Positions 18,661 through 30,311 of a stretch of DNA of 64,000 nt are shown here, one piece after another. Both the position numbers and the translations under genes were made by a program. The stretch lies in NCBI RefSeq assembly GCF_003666245.1, contig NZ_MJLZ01000002.1, positions 1 to 64,000 on the forward strand, written 5' to 3'. The stretch comes from Brenneria alni. Lineage in GTDB: Bacteria; Pseudomonadota; Gammaproteobacteria; Enterobacterales; Enterobacteriaceae. Below the pieces are notes generated by a model that had not been told where the DNA came from, did not search any database, and worked only from the letters and a program-made list of their open reading frames with translations. The stretch's first letter is position 1; the number at the start of each line of letters is the position of its first letter.

Positions 18661-18749
18661 AGAAAGGATATTTTATCACTCACTGGCGGCATTCGAATAA
18701 AGCAGTTTCGGAAATACCCGCCATTTAAAAAATCGGGTTGGTATAGGTT

Positions 18750-19799
18750 ATGAAAAGGATATTTAATTCACTGTTTGTGGTTGTTTTTGTTTGTTTTGCT
18801 ACCCTGGCGAATGCGACGGAAAATCTGCCTAACATTGTAATTCTGGCAACCGGAGGGACGATTGCAGGTTCGGCGTCCGCCAACACACAAACTACAGGTT
18901 ATCAAGCCGGTGCCTTGAGCGTGGATACGCTGATTGATGCCGTACCGGAACTAAAAACGCTTGCCAATATTAAAGGTGAACAAATCTCCAATATTGGCAG
19001 CGAGAATATGACCAGCGATGTTTTGCTGAAATTAAGCAAAAGGGTCAATGAACTGCTGGCCCGCAGTGATGTGGATGGTGTCGTCATCACGCATGGTACG
19101 GATACGCTCGATGAATCCCCTTACTTTCTGAACCTGACGATAAAAAGTGACAAACCGGTTGTTTTCGTAGCGGCTATGCGTCCGGCGACGTCGATCAGCG
19201 CTGATGGCCCGATGAACCTGTACAATGCGGTTAGCGTCGCAGCAGATAAAAATGCGCGTAGTCGGGGTGTCATGGTGGTGCTGAATGATCGTATCGGTTC
19301 AGCCCGTTTTATCAGCAAAACCAATGCTTCTACGCTGGATACTTTTAAAGCGCCGGAAGAAGGCTATCTGGGCGTGATTATCGGTAACAAAATCTATTTC
19401 CAGAATCGTCTGGATAAAATTCATACCACTCGCTCTGTATTTGATGTCACCAATCTGGAAAAACTGCCCGCAGTTGATATTATTTATGGTTATCAGGACG
19501 ATCCTGAATATATGTATGACGCGGCCATTGCGCATAGCGTGAAAGGCATTGTCTATGCCGGTATGGGGGCTGGAAGTGTTTCTAAGCGCAGTGATGCCGG
19601 TATTCGTAAGGCAGAAAGTAGAGGTATTGTCGTGGTTCGCTCCAGCCGTACCGGTAGCGGCGTTGTGCCGCCGGATGCTTCCCAGCCAGGGCTGGTTGCT
19701 GATTCGCTTAACCCGGCTAAATCACGTATTCTGCTGATGCTGGCGTTGACGAAAACCACCAATCCGGCGGTGATTCAGGAATATTTCCACACATACTGA
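18750..19799 (+). CDS. ansB: Periplasmic L-asparaginase II
   Basis: Hydrolyses asparagine to aspartate and ammonia in the periplasm. A Sec signal peptide (about 1-22, cleavage after ANA) precedes the asparaginase/glutaminase fold. The first catalytic threonine is in ATGGTIAG (T37 region) and the second in HGTDT (115-119), with the family lysine in TIKSDKP. The 349 residues match AnsB. A strong terminator follows. Enterobacterial ansB is usually activated by CRP and FNR; I did not find clear sites here. Confidence 0.95.
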   Translation: MKRIFNSLFVVVFVCFATLANATENLPNIVILATGGTIAGSASANTQTTGYQAGALSVDTLIDAVPELKTLANIKGEQISNIGSENMTSDVLLKLSKRVNELLARSDVDGVVITHGTDTLDESPYFLNLTIKSDKPVVFVAAMRPATSISADGPMNLYNAVSVAADKNARSRGVMVVLNDRIGSARFISKTNASTLDTFKAPEEGYLGVIIGNKIYFQNRLDKIHTTRSVFDVTNLEKLPAVDIIYGYQDDPEYMYDAAIAHSVKGIVYAGMGAGSVSKRSDAGIRKAESRGIVVVRSSRTGSGVVPPDASQPGLVADSLNPAKSRILLMLALTKTTNPAVIQEYFHTY

Positions 19800-19831
19800 T
19801 AGTTGTATGTCAGATTCAGATAAAGGTGATG

Positions 19832-19860
19832 GCCCCGTTATCTTTGGCGGGGCTTTTTCT
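19832..19860 (+). terminator. Rho-independent terminator of ansB
   Basis: GCCCCG and CGGGGC form a stem with a 10-base loop, followed by CTTTTTCT, 32 bp after the ansB stop. Confidence 0.85.
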
Positions 19861-19985
19861 TCAATAAGCGGCTTTCATATTAGCGAATTTTATCGGTATG
19901 ATTCACCTCTCAAAATAGTGGGTAACCCGGTAGCAGAATCATAATATTCAGAACGGGCTTGGTGAAAATAAGGATACGTCATTAG

Positions 19986-20507
19986 ATGACACAACCCATT
20001 TTTATGGTGGGTGCCAGAGGTTGTGGTAAAACCACGGTAGGAAACCAACTGGCACAGGCGTTAGGATATGACTTTGTCGATACTGACCTTTTTATGCAGC
20101 AGATCAGTAGCATGACGGTCGCGGAAGTCGTGGCGCAAGAAGGATGGCATGGTTTTCGTCAACGGGAAAGCAGGGCATTGCAGGATGTGACCGTCCGCAG
20201 TCGTGTGATTGCCACTGGCGGCGGTATGGTGCTGTCAGAATCGAACCGCCGCTTTATGAGCGACATGGGTTCGGTCATTTATCTCCACGCGCCTGCTGAA
20301 ATACTGGCCCAGCGTCTGGAAGTCAGCCCGCAGAATCATCAGCGTCCTACCCTGACTGGGCGGCCTATCGCGGAAGAAATGGCGGATGTGCTGGCTTCCC
20401 GCGAGGCGCTCTATCGTGGGGTCGCTCATCATGTCATTGATGCGACACAAGATCCGCTGGCCATTGTGGCGAGTATTATGCGAATTCTGCGCCTGTCGGC
20501 AGCATAA
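19986..20507 (+). CDS. aroL: Shikimate kinase II
   Basis: Phosphorylates shikimate at the 3-hydroxyl in the pathway to chorismate. The 173-residue P-loop protein has Walker [10 protein letters not shown] at 9-17, the shikimate-binding D at about 34 and R at about 58, the GGG loop near 79-81, and the lid region RPTLTGRPI near 120. The high-affinity AroL isoform is inferred from its position next to ppnP, as in E. coli, where yaiA and aroM lie between them; both are absent here. No TyrR box was recognised upstream. Confidence 0.93.
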   Translation: MTQPIFMVGARGCGKTTVGNQLAQALGYDFVDTDLFMQQISSMTVAEVVAQEGWHGFRQRESRALQDVTVRSRVIATGGGMVLSESNRRFMSDMGSVIYLHAPAEILAQRLEVSPQNHQRPTLTGRPIAEEMADVLASREALYRGVAHHVIDATQDPLAIVASIMRILRLSAA

Positions 20508-20658
20508 TCCTTCCCATCGCATTGTGTTTCTCTGAATTGGCAAAATAATCGCCAGTTGATGTTACCGGCAGCCCACTTTCGTTGAATAGATAGTGACAGC
20601 GGTTCTGCTCTCCTTTTAAGATGAATTTTCTTGATTTTTCGACTATAGGTGCCGCGCT

Positions 20659-20943
20659 ATGCTGAAGGTAAACGAGTATTTTGCAGGGAAAGTGAAATCT
20701 ATTGGTTTTGACAGCGGCAGTATTGGCCGCGCCAGTGTTGGGGTCATGGATGAGGGAGAATATACGTTTGGCACGGGTCAGGCTGAAGAGATGACGGTGA
20801 TTAGCGGAGCGCTGAAAGTGTTGTTGCCAGGTGCGCCTGACTGGCAGGTATTTATGCCAGGCGATTCGTTTTTTGTCCCGGCGCAGAGTGAATTCAATTT
20901 ACAGGTGGCGGAATCCTCAGCCTATTTGTGCAAATATCTGTAG
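20659..20943 (+). CDS. ppnP: Pyrimidine/purine nucleoside phosphorylase
   Basis: A 94-residue single-domain cupin that cleaves nucleosides with phosphate to free base and ribose 1-phosphate. The family signature is seen in [17 protein letters not shown], then [13 protein letters not shown] and the conserved [12 protein letters not shown] near the C-terminus. Formerly YaiE. It is followed by a strong terminator. Confidence 0.93.
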   Translation: MLKVNEYFAGKVKSIGFDSGSIGRASVGVMDEGEYTFGTGQAEEMTVISGALKVLLPGAPDWQVFMPGDSFFVPAQSEFNLQVAESSAYLCKYL

Positions 20944-20975
20944 TCATCTATTTTTGATGTAGTCTTTTATTTGAT

Positions 20976-21011
20976 GCTGCTTTCCGTGATTGGCGTAAAG
21001 CAGCTTTTTTT
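20976..21011 (+). terminator. Rho-independent terminator of ppnP
   Basis: GCTGCTTT and AAAGCAGC form an 8-bp stem with a 13-base loop, followed by seven Ts. Confidence 0.88.
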
Positions 21012-21384
21012 ATCATTATGGTTCAATTTTGTATATAAGTTAGCGGGTTATATAAATGCCTGTGATAATTAATTGCGATGGGCTGTGTGGTCATACCGCC
21101 TGTTTTGGTTAAAAATGAACCACCTCTTTCCTCATAATATAGCTTTTTATTATAAAGAAGAATAAGTTGTATCTACTGACACTATTCCGGTTTTTAATAA
21201 AGTAAACTAATATTTTGTTACGAATTGGTTGTTAAGTATTTATCTTTGCCTTAAATGTAGTGGAATATATTAATTTTTTCTTATTAATTTCCTGATAAAT
21301 CACTGTCATGATCTGTGAGCTATCTCAAGTTTTGCTTTATTGTGCCGTTATGATTTGCATAACTTTCTTTGCTAAGAGTTTCCT
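21012..21384 (+). other. AT-rich intergenic stretch before the chemoreceptor gene
   Basis: No gene is visible in these 373 bp. The sequence is AT-rich and should hold the promoter of the following chemoreceptor, but I could not identify a convincing sigma-28 or sigma-70 site by eye. Confidence 0.4.
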
Positions 21385-23175
21385 ATGCTGAAGACGACAC
21401 GAGCCCGAATTTTGGCAGCCTGTACTGCGATTGTTGTACTCTCTCTCTCAATAAACTCTTTTCTTAATTACACCATAGCAAATGACTCTAATGATGAGTC
21501 CATCGACAGTATGCTGCACGCGGTGGCGAGCAGCCACAGCATGGCAATTGGCGAGTGGGTGGAATCTAAAACCCAGATGATTACGTCACTCTACGATAGG
21601 GTGCGGGTGGATGATGAACCTATCCCTGTGTTTAAACAGATTGCCGCCGCAGGCGGGTTTATCAACGTTTACATGGGATACGCTAATAAAACGTCGAAAT
21701 TTTCTGACCCCGGCGGCATCCCCGCCGATTACGATCCCACTGTCCGTCCCTGGTATAACCAGGCCGTGAAGGAAGGAAAACCGCTGGTCACCGCCCCTTA
21801 TATCGATATGGCGACCAATACGTTGGTTGTCTCGTTCGTGGCTCCGGTGCTGGATGGCAGCACGGTTAAAGGCGTGGTGGGCAGTGATTTGTCGATGCAG
21901 AGCGTGATTGAAAACGTGAAGTCGATTCATCCAACACCTGCCAGTTTTGGCGTGTTGATTGCTCAGGATGGCATGATCATCGCGCACCCTGATGAAAAGC
22001 TCACATTAAAGAATATCACTGAAATTGCACCAGGGATTAATCTGAGCGCGTTGATGACGGCAACGCGTCCGCTAGCCGTTGATGTCGACGGCATAACGAA
22101 ACTGGTTCTCGCCCAACCCATTCGCGGGACTGACTGGTATGTGCTGGTGGCGCTGGATAAAGCAGAGGCTACAGCGGGTATGCGTTCTTTGCTATTTACC
22201 TCCGTTGGTACGCTGCTGTTGATTGCTTTACTGGGTTCGCTGGTGGTTGGGTTTATTATTACCTCAACGCTAAGACGTTTGCTGCTGATTCGTGATGCAA
22301 TGGATGATATCAGCAACGGTAACAACGATCTGACACAGCGCCTGCCTGATGAGGGGCATGATGAGGTGGCTCAGATAGCACGTTCATTTAATATCTTTAT
22401 CGACAAACTCAGCCAGGTGATGATTCAGATCCGCGATATCAGTTCCTCGTTACAACTGGCGGCGGATGAAATATCAGCCGGAAATAATGACCTGTCGTCA
22501 CGCACCGAGTCTGCGGCTTCCAGTATTCAGCAAACGGCGGCGGCGTTAGAGCAGATTTCCGCAACGGTGACGCAATCCGCCAGCTCTGCTCAACAGGTTA
22601 ATGAGAAGGCACAGCTGCTGGCCAAAGATGCGGGTACTGGCGGGAAAGTGGTGTCTGACGTGATTGTGACGATGGACGATATCGTGGTCGCGTCGGGTAA
22701 AATTGGCGATATTATCGGCGTGATTGACGGCATTGCCTTCCAGACCAATATTCTGGCGCTGAATGCGGCGGTGGAAGCGGCCCGTGCCGGTGAGCAGGGA
22801 CGCGGTTTCGCAGTGGTTGCGGGGGAAGTCCGCAATCTGGCGCAACGTAGCGCCCAGGCCGCGAAAGAGATTAAAGGCCTGATTGAATCCACCGTCTCCA
22901 GCGTGACATCCGGCTCGACTCAGGTGCATCAGGCCAGTAATACCATGAAGGAGATTGTTGGTGGGGTATCGACAGTAACGGCGGTAATGTCTGAGATCAC
23001 TCATGCGGCGGATGAGCAAATGCGTGGTATTCATGAAATCAACAAGGCGGTAGCGCAGTTGGATTCAATGGTGCAACAGAATGCGGCATTGGTTCAGGAA
23101 TCTGCGGCGGCGTCTGCGGCATTGCAGTCTCAGGCGGAAGATCTGAATTCTGTCGTAGGCCATTTTAAGGTGTAG
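21385..23175 (+). CDS. Methyl-accepting chemotaxis protein with dCache sensor
   Basis: A 596-residue transmembrane chemoreceptor. TM1 is about residues 8-30, the periplasmic dCache-type sensor about 33-270 (with the [12 protein letters not shown] motif typical of amino-acid-binding dCache domains), TM2 about 273-297, HAMP about 298-350, and the signalling domain follows with the conserved hairpin tip [20 protein letters not shown]. There is no C-terminal NWETF-like pentapeptide, so it probably depends on other receptors for CheR/CheB recruitment. It stands alone between ppnP and rdgC, where E. coli has no receptor, as is common in receptor-rich plant-associated enterobacteria. The ligand is unknown. 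Confidence 0.93.
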   Translation: MLKTTRARILAACTAIVVLSLSINSFLNYTIANDSNDESIDSMLHAVASSHSMAIGEWVESKTQMITSLYDRVRVDDEPIPVFKQIAAAGGFINVYMGYANKTSKFSDPGGIPADYDPTVRPWYNQAVKEGKPLVTAPYIDMATNTLVVSFVAPVLDGSTVKGVVGSDLSMQSVIENVKSIHPTPASFGVLIAQDGMIIAHPDEKLTLKNITEIAPGINLSALMTATRPLAVDVDGITKLVLAQPIRGTDWYVLVALDKAEATAGMRSLLFTSVGTLLLIALLGSLVVGFIITSTLRRLLLIRDAMDDISNGNNDLTQRLPDEGHDEVAQIARSFNIFIDKLSQVMIQIRDISSSLQLAADEISAGNNDLSSRTESAASSIQQTAAALEQISATVTQSASSAQQVNEKAQLLAKDAGTGGKVVSDVIVTMDDIVVASGKIGDIIGVIDGIAFQTNILALNAAVEAARAGEQGRGFAVVAGEVRNLAQRSAQAAKEIKGLIESTVSSVTSGSTQVHQASNTMKEIVGGVSTVTAVMSEITHAADEQMRGIHEINKAVAQLDSMVQQNAALVQESAAASAALQSQAEDLNSVVGHFKV

Positions 23176-23182
23176 GTAAGAT

Positions 23183-23211
23183 GCCCACCGCCGCCAGTTG
23201 CAGCGGTGGGC
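23183..23211. terminator. Hairpin between convergent mcp and rdgC
   Basis: GCCCACCGC and GCGGTGGGC form a perfect 9-bp stem with an 11-base loop, 7 bp after the receptor stop. No strong T-tract follows on either strand, so it may be a weak bidirectional terminator. Confidence 0.5.
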
Positions 23212-23244
23212 TAATGTCTGGCCGTGTCGGGGAGGTAATACGCG

Positions 23245-24156
23245 TTAGCGTTGCGCCTCTCCGCCTAATGCTTCAATCAGGTTGCTGATTAGCGCAGCCA
23301 GTTCACTGGTCATCAAAATAAAATCGGCATCGAAGCGTTGAGCGAAATCATCGCGATCAATATCATCATTTTGTTCGCGCAAGGTATCGGAAAACTTCAG
23401 TCGTTTCAGCGAACCGTCATCCGACAGCACCAGTTGAACCCGCTCCTGCCAGTCCAGCGCCAGTTTGGTGACCAGCTTGCCAGCTTCAATATGCACGGCA
23501 ATTTCGTCACTAACCAGATCCTGTTTTTTGCAACGTATAACGCCGCCATCTTCCAGAATGGCTTTCAACTCGGCTTCATCTTGTAAGGCAAAACCAGCCG
23601 GTGGTTCACCGGAACGCACCCATTCAGTCAGCGTCAGCTCTATCGGATTTTCCATCGTCAGCGGCACCACGGGTAGCGAACCCAACGTTTTACGCAAGAG
23701 CGCCAGCGTGTCTTCCGCTTTTTTGGCGCTGGCGGCATCAACCATAATCAGGCCATTGACGGTATCAATCCATAACCAGGTTTGGCTGAAACGGCTGAAT
23801 GCCCGCGGCAGCAGGCTATGCAGCACTTCGTCTTTCAGGGCGTCTTTTTCGGTTTTTTTCAGCTTGCGATGTTGTTCCGCTTCCAGCCGCTCAATTTTGG
23901 CTTGCAAGGTCTGTTTAATCACCGGCGAGGGTAGGATTTTCTCTTCTTTACGGGTACAGATAACGATCTGCCCGTTAACAACGTGCGTTAAAGCATCGCT
24001 ATGGGAGCCCATTGGCGACACCCAGCCACTTTTCATCATGTCCTGACTGCCGCACGGCGTGAAAGCAAAAGCGCTTAACTGTTTTTCCATCTCATCCGCA
24101 GATAAAACGCTTTCCCGGCTTAAGCGGTAAATCATTAAATTTTTAAACCACAGCAT
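23245..24156 (-). CDS. rdgC: Recombination-associated protein RdgC
   Basis: A nucleoid-associated, ring-forming double-stranded DNA-binding protein that restrains RecA filament formation and replication-fork recombination. The N-terminus [14 protein letters not shown] and the 303-residue length are typical of enterobacterial RdgC (303 in E. coli). It is next to sbcC, near the E. coli order, although mak and araJ are missing between them. Confidence 0.95.
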   Translation of the reverse strand: MLWFKNLMIYRLSRESVLSADEMEKQLSAFAFTPCGSQDMMKSGWVSPMGSHSDALTHVVNGQIVICTRKEEKILPSPVIKQTLQAKIERLEAEQHRKLKKTEKDALKDEVLHSLLPRAFSRFSQTWLWIDTVNGLIMVDAASAKKAEDTLALLRKTLGSLPVVPLTMENPIELTLTEWVRSGEPPAGFALQDEAELKAILEDGGVIRCKKQDLVSDEIAVHIEAGKLVTKLALDWQERVQLVLSDDGSLKRLKFSDTLREQNDDIDRDDFAQRFDADFILMTSELAALISNLIEALGGEAQR

Positions 24157-24265
24157 GGCGTTATCCCTGACTGGGCGTGCTGGTTTGCACGCAGGTTCAT
24201 TGATGCAGCGCGCATGATAACGAATTCAGCCGCCTTGTGTAGAATAAAATAAGATTATTCATCGG

Positions 24266-27200
24266 CTATACCGCAAACTCCGGCGCTAACCGGCTGATGC
24301 CCAAACCGTTAACCTTCGAGACCTTAATCTGGACGGGGATACGTTCTTTCATGGCCTCCACGTGACTGATTACCCCAATGGTTTTCCCCGATGCATTGAG
24401 GTTATCGAGGGCATCCAGCGCGGTGTCCAGCGTTTCGGCATCCAATGTGCCGAAGCCCTCGTCCAGAAACAGCGAGTCGATACTGGTTTTATTACTTACC
24501 AGATCGGAGAGGGCCAGCGCCAGCGCCAGACTGACCAGAAAACTTTCCCCACCAGAAAGCGTTCGCGTATCCCTTACCGCGTCAGCCTGCCAGGTATCCA
24601 CGATCTGTAACTTCAACTCGTCATTGACCTGACGTTGCAACAGATAGCGGCCATGCAGCCGGGCAAGTTGCAGGTTAGCCAGATACACCAGATGATCCAA
24701 CGTCAGCCCCTGAGCAAATTTGCGGAATTTGTCGCCTTTTTGTGAACCAATGAGTTCGTTCAGGCAGCTCCAGTCATCACAGTGTTGCTGGCTTTGGGCG
24801 ATTTCGGCCAACAGCGCCTGTTGATTTTGGCGGTGACGTTGGTCAGAGGTTAATTGCTGACGAATTTCCCCCTGCTGCTGAAGGTTGGCTTTCAGCTCGT
24901 TACTTAATTCGGTCAGCGTTTGTTGCATAGTGAGCGGGGTCGCCTCTGTTGCCAGCGTTTCAGGTCGTTGTTGCTGATGTAGGGTCAATAACTGATCAGC
25001 CTGTTGATAAAGCGCGGTAGTCTGTTGCAGTTGCTGATAAAGTTTTTCTTTCCAGTCGTGCAGTTGGTTACGTTCCTGCTCATCAAGTAATGCACGTTTA
25101 AATGCCGCTTCATCAGCGAAAATACTGTGCTGTAAAGCCTGGGCGAAAGATTGTACTGCCTGCTGGTGCAAAGTGGCCACGCGGGTTTGCGCCTGCTGAA
25201 CGCTGGCTAACTCACCGCTTAAGCGATGCAGCGCTGATTCTGCCTGTTGACGCTTTTCCTGTGCCTGTCGGCCAGCCTGTTCGTATTGCTGGCTGTTCAG
25301 GCGAAGCTGGTTGCTGATATCCGCCGTTTGTTGGTCACCGAAAAGTTGTTGCCGCCGTAACTGAGATTCTTCCAGCATTTTTATGTGCAAGGCCTGCTGT
25401 TGCTGTAATGTCAGAAGCTGTTGTTCCGTATCCTCAATAGCTTTTGTGAGATGCTGGCGTTCCGCTTCCAGCGCCACTCGTTGGTTTGATAATTGTTGTT
25501 GTTCCTGCTCGGTATCCTTCCATGTTTGCCATTCTTGAGCGCGTTGCGTCAGCCAGCCTGCTTGCTCCGCCGTGTCCGGCACGGTTAGGGCGAAACCTGC
25601 CAGCGTTTTTTCCATCGTCTGCTGATGCTGTGTCTGTTGTTCCCGCGTCTGTTGCAGAGATTGTCGCAGTTCAGACTGGGCTTTTTTCAGCGTTTGCTGT
25701 TGCTGAGTATTCAACGCTATTTGCTGCTCGGTCTGTTGCAGCAAGGCATTAGCACTGGTCAGTGAATCCTTACTTTCCTGCCATTGCCGTTGAGCCTGTT
25801 CACAAACCGAAATCTGCTGTTGAAGATGTTGTTCCCGTGTTTCACATTGCGCCAGCCACTCGGCTATTTCGGCTGCTTGTTCGGGAGCATAATCCCCTTG
25901 TAAGCGCTTACTGACGTCTTGCCACTGTTGCAGCAACGTCTGGTATTCCTCATCAAGATGGGCGAGATCATTCTGCTGCTGTTGATTTTGTTGTTGTAAT
26001 GACGCCAGACGCGCTTCGGTATGGGCCAGCGTGTTTTCCAACTCGCTGACGTCCTGACGCAACTGTAATAAGCGTTGTTCAGTTTCCGACGGTTGCAGCG
26101 CCTGATAGCGTTCAATCGCCGGATGGTGAGTGGAGCCGCATAAAGGGCACTCTTCGCCAGCCTGTAGTCGGTTCCGTTCCTTTTCCAACTGTACGATGCG
26201 TATTTCCAACTGATGGCGTTTATCTACATCGGCCAGGTGCCGGCGACGTTGTTCTGCCTCCTTGCGTTGCTGTTCACGCTGACCTTCCACCTGTTTGATC
26301 TGTACTTGTAGTTGTCCTCGCTGGGTTTTCAGTTGCTGTTGGCGGGCCGCAAGCTGTTGGAATAACGCACTGGTGGTGGCTAAAAGCTGGCGATCGGGCC
26401 GCAGCGCAATAGACTGGTTAAGTTGCTGATGCAGAACGGTAATTGGTTGCTGTGCTTGCTGTTCCTGAAAGGTGTGCTGGTGGTGTGTGAATTGCTGTTG
26501 TGCATGACTAACTTCACGTTGTTGTTCCGCACGTTGCACGGCTAGTTGCGCCGCATGTTGGTTCAGTTGTTTTGACTGCTGCTCATACTGTTCCTGTCTT
26601 TGGTTCAGGTTCGCCAGTTCATGCTCAAGTTGCTGTTGCCGCTGAAACTGGGCCTGCCACAGAGAGAGGTGTTCCCCCCAGTGTTGATGATGCAGGTGTT
26701 GCTGACGATAGCCCCGGAGTTGCTCAAGTCGCTGTTGAGTGGACTGATGCTGCTGGTCTGTTTGCCTCAGCTTTAGCCGATCGGTTTGTTGGCGTGTCAG
26801 CGTGCGTTCAAGCTCTTGCTGTTGTTTTACTCTCTGTTGTTGCAGGGTTTGGATCTGGTGATCCAGCGGAATGACATGTTCACTGATCAGCGTCTCCTGT
26901 TGCTGGCGATAATCAGCGTAGTGACGCCATTCTTGCATGGCTTTCTCTTCTTGCTGGCGTAACGCTTCCAATGCGTTTAGCTGTATTTTCTGCTGTTCCG
27001 TGAGGCTGGCAATCTGCTGTAACAATGAAGCGGACTCCAATTGGTTACGGTCTCTGTCCTGCTGGAGTGGTCTGAGTTTTTCAGCCGGTTCATTTTGCGC
27101 CAGTCGTTCAAGCATTGGCTGTGCCTGCTGGATGGCCGTTTCTGCCGCTGTGAGCTGTTCTTTGCCGATGGTCAGCGATCGCTGGTACTGAGCCAGTTGT

Positions 27201-27949
27201 TCAAACCAGCGTTGATAAGTCAGCACGTGTTCGCGTTCGGTAATCAGCGTCTGCTCCTGCTGTGTTAATGATGACAGTTGCGTTTCCAATAACTGGCGCT
27301 GTTCGCTATTCAGCAGTTCAATTCCCGCAGCCCGTGCCTGCAACGTATCCAGCGCAATTTTGGCCTGTTTGTGCTGATTGAAAACACGTTCGGAAATCAG
27401 CCCGTAAATATCCGTGCCGGTTAGTTCTTCCAGCAACTCAGCGCGTTCATTGGCATCCGCATTCAGAAAGGCGGCAAATTGCCCCTGCGACAGCATCATA
27501 GAGCGGGTGAAACGACTAAAATCCAGCCCGGTGATATCGGCGGTTATCTCCAGTTTTTCAGTCAGTTTTTCACACAGGATTTTACCGTCATCGATACGTG
27601 CCAGTTCGGCTTTTGGGGTTTGCAGGTTGCCATCAGGAGAATTTCTGGCTCTGCGTTGGCTCCAGAACGCACGATAACCGATGCCTTTGACCTCAAACTC
27701 CACTTCTGCCAGACATTCCGCTGTGTTGCGGGTCATGAGTTCATTCTGGCTGGCGGAAATATTTTTCAGCCGTGGCGTTGCGTGATACAGCGCCAGGCAG
27801 ATGGCATCAAGCAGCGTGGTTTTTCCCGCGCCCGTGGGGCCGGTAATGGCAAATAAACCGTTGCTGGCAAAGGGCTCCTGGGTGAAATCAATTTTCCATT
27901 CACCTTTCAGGGCATTGAGGTTTTTTAACCGCAGACTGAGTATTTTCAT
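24266..27949 (-). CDS. sbcC: SbcC, SMC-like ATPase subunit of SbcCD nuclease
   Basis: Together with SbcD it forms the bacterial Mre11-Rad50 complex that cuts hairpins and protein-blocked DNA ends. Walker [10 protein letters not shown] is at 37-45, the zinc hook CPLC at 601-604 in the middle of a long coiled coil, the ABC signature LSGGESF near 1125 and Walker B LFLDEGFG near 1155. At 1227 residues it is longer than the E. coli protein (1048), the extra length lying in very glutamine-rich coiled coil. It overlaps sbcD by 4 bp, so the two are translationally coupled. Confidence 0.96.
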   Translation of the reverse strand: MKILSLRLKNLNALKGEWKIDFTQEPFASNGLFAITGPTGAGKTTLLDAICLALYHATPRLKNISASQNELMTRNTAECLAEVEFEVKGIGYRAFWSQRRARNSPDGNLQTPKAELARIDDGKILCEKLTEKLEITADITGLDFSRFTRSMMLSQGQFAAFLNADANERAELLEELTGTDIYGLISERVFNQHKQAKIALDTLQARAAGIELLNSEQRQLLETQLSSLTQQEQTLITEREHVLTYQRWFEQLAQYQRSLTIGKEQLTAAETAIQQAQPMLERLAQNEPAEKLRPLQQDRDRNQLESASLLQQIASLTEQQKIQLNALEALRQQEEKAMQEWRHYADYRQQQETLISEHVIPLDHQIQTLQQQRVKQQQELERTLTRQQTDRLKLRQTDQQHQSTQQRLEQLRGYRQQHLHHQHWGEHLSLWQAQFQRQQQLEHELANLNQRQEQYEQQSKQLNQHAAQLAVQRAEQQREVSHAQQQFTHHQHTFQEQQAQQPITVLHQQLNQSIALRPDRQLLATTSALFQQLAARQQQLKTQRGQLQVQIKQVEGQREQQRKEAEQRRRHLADVDKRHQLEIRIVQLEKERNRLQAGEECPLCGSTHHPAIERYQALQPSETEQRLLQLRQDVSELENTLAHTEARLASLQQQNQQQQNDLAHLDEEYQTLLQQWQDVSKRLQGDYAPEQAAEIAEWLAQCETREQHLQQQISVCEQAQRQWQESKDSLTSANALLQQTEQQIALNTQQQQTLKKAQSELRQSLQQTREQQTQHQQTMEKTLAGFALTVPDTAEQAGWLTQRAQEWQTWKDTEQEQQQLSNQRVALEAERQHLTKAIEDTEQQLLTLQQQQALHIKMLEESQLRRQQLFGDQQTADISNQLRLNSQQYEQAGRQAQEKRQQAESALHRLSGELASVQQAQTRVATLHQQAVQSFAQALQHSIFADEAAFKRALLDEQERNQLHDWKEKLYQQLQQTTALYQQADQLLTLHQQQRPETLATEATPLTMQQTLTELSNELKANLQQQGEIRQQLTSDQRHRQNQQALLAEIAQSQQHCDDWSCLNELIGSQKGDKFRKFAQGLTLDHLVYLANLQLARLHGRYLLQRQVNDELKLQIVDTWQADAVRDTRTLSGGESFLVSLALALALSDLVSNKTSIDSLFLDEGFGTLDAETLDTALDALDNLNASGKTIGVISHVEAMKERIPVQIKVSKVNGLGISRLAPEFAV

Positions 27950-29172
27950 TCGACGCGCTCACCATCTTCCAATTCATCAATAACCTGATCAAATAGCGTG
28001 CGCACGCGCTGTTGCTGGCTCTCTTCCAGATCAGTGGCGGCTGCCAGTCGGCGCTCAAAAACGTCATGCACCGTCAACTCGTTCAGTGTTTCTTTCTGCT
28101 GCCGGACTAGCGCCTGCCGGTGTTGTTCACGTGCGCGGCGTAGCAGCAGCACCTCGACGGGCAAACCGTCGGTCAGCGCCTGAATGCGTTTTTGTATATC
28201 GCTCAAATAATCCTGCGTAGTGATTTCAATATCCAGCCACACCGGTTTCTCACCCTGATAATGGTTAAAAGCGGCGAGTTGGCGTTCTATATCAGCCATA
28301 TTGCCTTTGATAAGCTGCATTGGCTGGATAACCGGAATAGGGAGAGCTTCTATCGTCGGCGGATTATCCGGTGCAAAATTGACCAGGTAAACGGATTTTT
28401 CACTACTTAACTCATCAAAGCTCAGTGGAATAGGGGAACCGCTGTAGCGAATATGGGCGCTTTTCGTCACGCGCTGTGGGCGGTGAATATGGCCGAGAGC
28501 AATATAGTCTGCCGGAGGAAAAGCCTGCGCCGGAAATGCATCCAGCGTACCGATGTAAATGTCACGTACAGAGTCGGAGGCGGTGACGCCGACGGTCGTC
28601 AGGTGTCCGGTGGCAATGATGGGTAATGGCAACCCCAATATATCGCGCTTCTGACAGGCCAACTGATAACACCGCTGGTAATGCGTGGTGATGGCTTCCA
28701 GCAACGCCTGCTGTTTTTCATCGCCGGATTGCCCTGCCTGGCTGGTCATCAGATCACGCGGACGTAAAAAAGGAATGGCGCACAGTATGGCGCCGGGCTG
28801 CCCATGACGGTTTTCCAGCACACGGATCTGTTTGTCGAGGTTGCCATCGGTGCCAGCAATCACCTGCGTATTCAGACAGGCCAGCAGATCCCGTGATTCG
28901 TTTAACGTTGCGACAGAATCATGGTTGCCCCCTAATATCGCTAACTGGCAGCCGGTACGCTGTAGATCGACAATAAAACGGTAATACATTTCCCGTGCAT
29001 AACTTGGCGGCGAACCGCTATCAAAGATATCTCCTGCTACTATTACTGCATCCACCTGATGCTGTTCGACCTGAGCGATAAGCCAGTGCAGGAAGGATTG
29101 GTGTTCAGATGCGCGGCTCTTGGTATAAAAATACTGCCCCAGATGCCAGTCGGCGGTGTGAATAATACGCAT
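27946..29172 (-). CDS. sbcD: SbcD, nuclease subunit of SbcCD
   Basis: A 408-residue Mre11-type metallophosphoesterase giving the exonuclease and endonuclease activity of SbcCD. The metal-binding motifs are in order: DWHLG at the N-terminus, GDIFD, GNHDS, GHLT and GHIHRPQ. First gene of the sbcD-sbcC pair. Its promoter must lie in the 422-bp region shared with phoB, which also contains the tandem hairpin array. Confidence 0.96.
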   Translation of the reverse strand: MRIIHTADWHLGQYFYTKSRASEHQSFLHWLIAQVEQHQVDAVIVAGDIFDSGSPPSYAREMYYRFIVDLQRTGCQLAILGGNHDSVATLNESRDLLACLNTQVIAGTDGNLDKQIRVLENRHGQPGAILCAIPFLRPRDLMTSQAGQSGDEKQQALLEAITTHYQRCYQLACQKRDILGLPLPIIATGHLTTVGVTASDSVRDIYIGTLDAFPAQAFPPADYIALGHIHRPQRVTKSAHIRYSGSPIPLSFDELSSEKSVYLVNFAPDNPPTIEALPIPVIQPMQLIKGNMADIERQLAAFNHYQGEKPVWLDIEITTQDYLSDIQKRIQALTDGLPVEVLLLRRAREQHRQALVRQQKETLNELTVHDVFERRLAAATDLEESQQQRVRTLFDQVIDELEDGERVE

Positions 29173-29266
29173 GGAACTCCCTGAGCGGTGTAATCGCGAT
29201 GCTGTTGATTATAAACAGACACAAGGTTAACTGTCGTTGCGGAAACGTAAGTTTGGAAAGCGACTC

Positions 29267-29518
29267 GAAAAAATGCTCCCGGCGTTTTTTTTACTCGCCC
29301 CATCCGTGGGGCTCGCCTTATAGGCCGTCACGATGTGACGTTGAAAAAACGCTCCCGGCGTTTTTTTTACTCGCCCCGTCCGTGGGGCTCGCCTTATAGG
29401 CCGTCACGATGTGACGTTGAAAAAACGCTCCCGGCGTTTTTTTACTCGCCCCGTCCGTGGGGCTCGCCTTATAGGTCGTCACGTTGTGACGTTGAAAAAA
29501 CGCTCCCGGCGTTTTTTT
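29267..29518. repeat. Tandem array of a 75-76-bp hairpin-rich repeat between sbcD and phoB
   Basis: Units begin with GAAAAAACGCTCCCGGCG at 29267, 29343, 29419 and 29494, giving three full units of 76, 76 and 75 bp and a fourth cut after its first hairpin. Each full unit holds three inverted repeats: an A-run/GCG...CGC/T-run hairpin that resembles a bidirectional terminator, a GCCCC/GGGGC hairpin, and CGTCAC/GTGACG. Differences between units are few (for example TGCTCC in the first). The last T-run runs into the Pho box region. There are no spacers, so it is not CRISPR. Confidence 0.92.
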
Positions 29519-29525
29519 CATAAAT

Positions 29526-29543
29526 CTGTCACAAAACTGACGC
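29526..29543 (+). promoter_or_regulatory. Pho box upstream of phoB
   Basis: CTGTCAC and CTGACGC, two PhoB half-sites with starts 11 bp apart as required, match the phoB promoter box of E. coli as I recall it, including the following CATAATG. This supports autoregulation of phoBR under phosphate limitation. Confidence 0.8.
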
Positions 29544-29594
29544 ATAATGCTCTGCGCATGTTAACGGCGATGATGACTAACGACAGGATTAACA

Positions 29595-30284
29595 ATGGCA
29601 AGACGCATATTGGTCGTGGAAGATGAAGCACCGATTCGTGAAATGGTATGCTTTGTACTGGAGCAGAATGGTTATCAGCCAGTCGAAGCCGAAGATTATG
29701 ACAGCGCGGTAGCACAATTGTCAGAACCTTTCCCTGAACTGGTGTTGCTGGACTGGATGCTGCCAGGCGGATCGGGTTTGCAATTCATCAAACATATGAA
29801 GCGTGAGGCGCTTACGCGTGATATACCGGTCATGATGTTGACCGCCCGCGGTGAGGAAGAAGATCGGGTTCGTGGGCTAGAGGTGGGCGCGGATGATTAC
29901 ATTATCAAACCGTTTTCGCCTAAAGAACTGGTGGCTCGTATTAAAGCGGTGATGCGCCGCATTTCACCGATGGCCGTTGAGGAAGTCATTGAAATGCGTG
30001 GGTTAAACCTCGATCCTTCCTCTCATCGGGTGACGTCGGAAGAAATCTCGCTGGATATGGGGCCAACGGAATTTAAACTTTTGCACTTCTTTATGACGCA
30101 CCCTGAACGGGTTTACAGCCGCGAACAGTTGCTGAATCACGTGTGGGGTACTAACGTTTATGTAGAAGATCGCACTGTTGATGTTCATATCCGCCGGTTG
30201 CGTAAAGCGCTGGAAACCAGCGGTCATGATAAAATGGTGCAAACCGTTCGAGGAACGGGATACCGTTTTTCAACGCGTTATTGA
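29595..30284 (+). CDS. phoB: Phosphate regulon response regulator PhoB
   Basis: A 229-residue OmpR/PhoB-type transcription factor with a receiver domain (about 1-120, phosphoacceptor D53 in LLDWMLPG, conserved K105 region TIKPF) and a winged-helix DNA-binding domain (about 130-229, [14 protein letters not shown] as recognition helix). It activates phosphate-scavenging genes when phosphorylated by PhoR. It is the first gene of phoB-phoR and has a Pho box 51 bp upstream. Confidence 0.97.
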   Translation: MARRILVVEDEAPIREMVCFVLEQNGYQPVEAEDYDSAVAQLSEPFPELVLLDWMLPGGSGLQFIKHMKREALTRDIPVMMLTARGEEEDRVRGLEVGADDYIIKPFSPKELVARIKAVMRRISPMAVEEVIEMRGLNLDPSSHRVTSEEISLDMGPTEFKLLHFFMTHPERVYSREQLLNHVWGTNVYVEDRTVDVHIRRLRKALETSGHDKMVQTVRGTGYRFSTRY

Positions 30285-30311
30285 AGGTTGTTGTACCGGA
30301 GAAACATTAAC

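Noticed and set aside
23465-24046. 193-codon open frame opposite rdgC
   Set aside because: Entirely within rdgC; Ser-rich shadow translation without a plausible start site or homologue.
29267-29518. Regular tandem repeats that could be taken for a CRISPR array
   Set aside because: Units are contiguous and 75-76 bp long with no unique spacers, and no cas genes are nearby.
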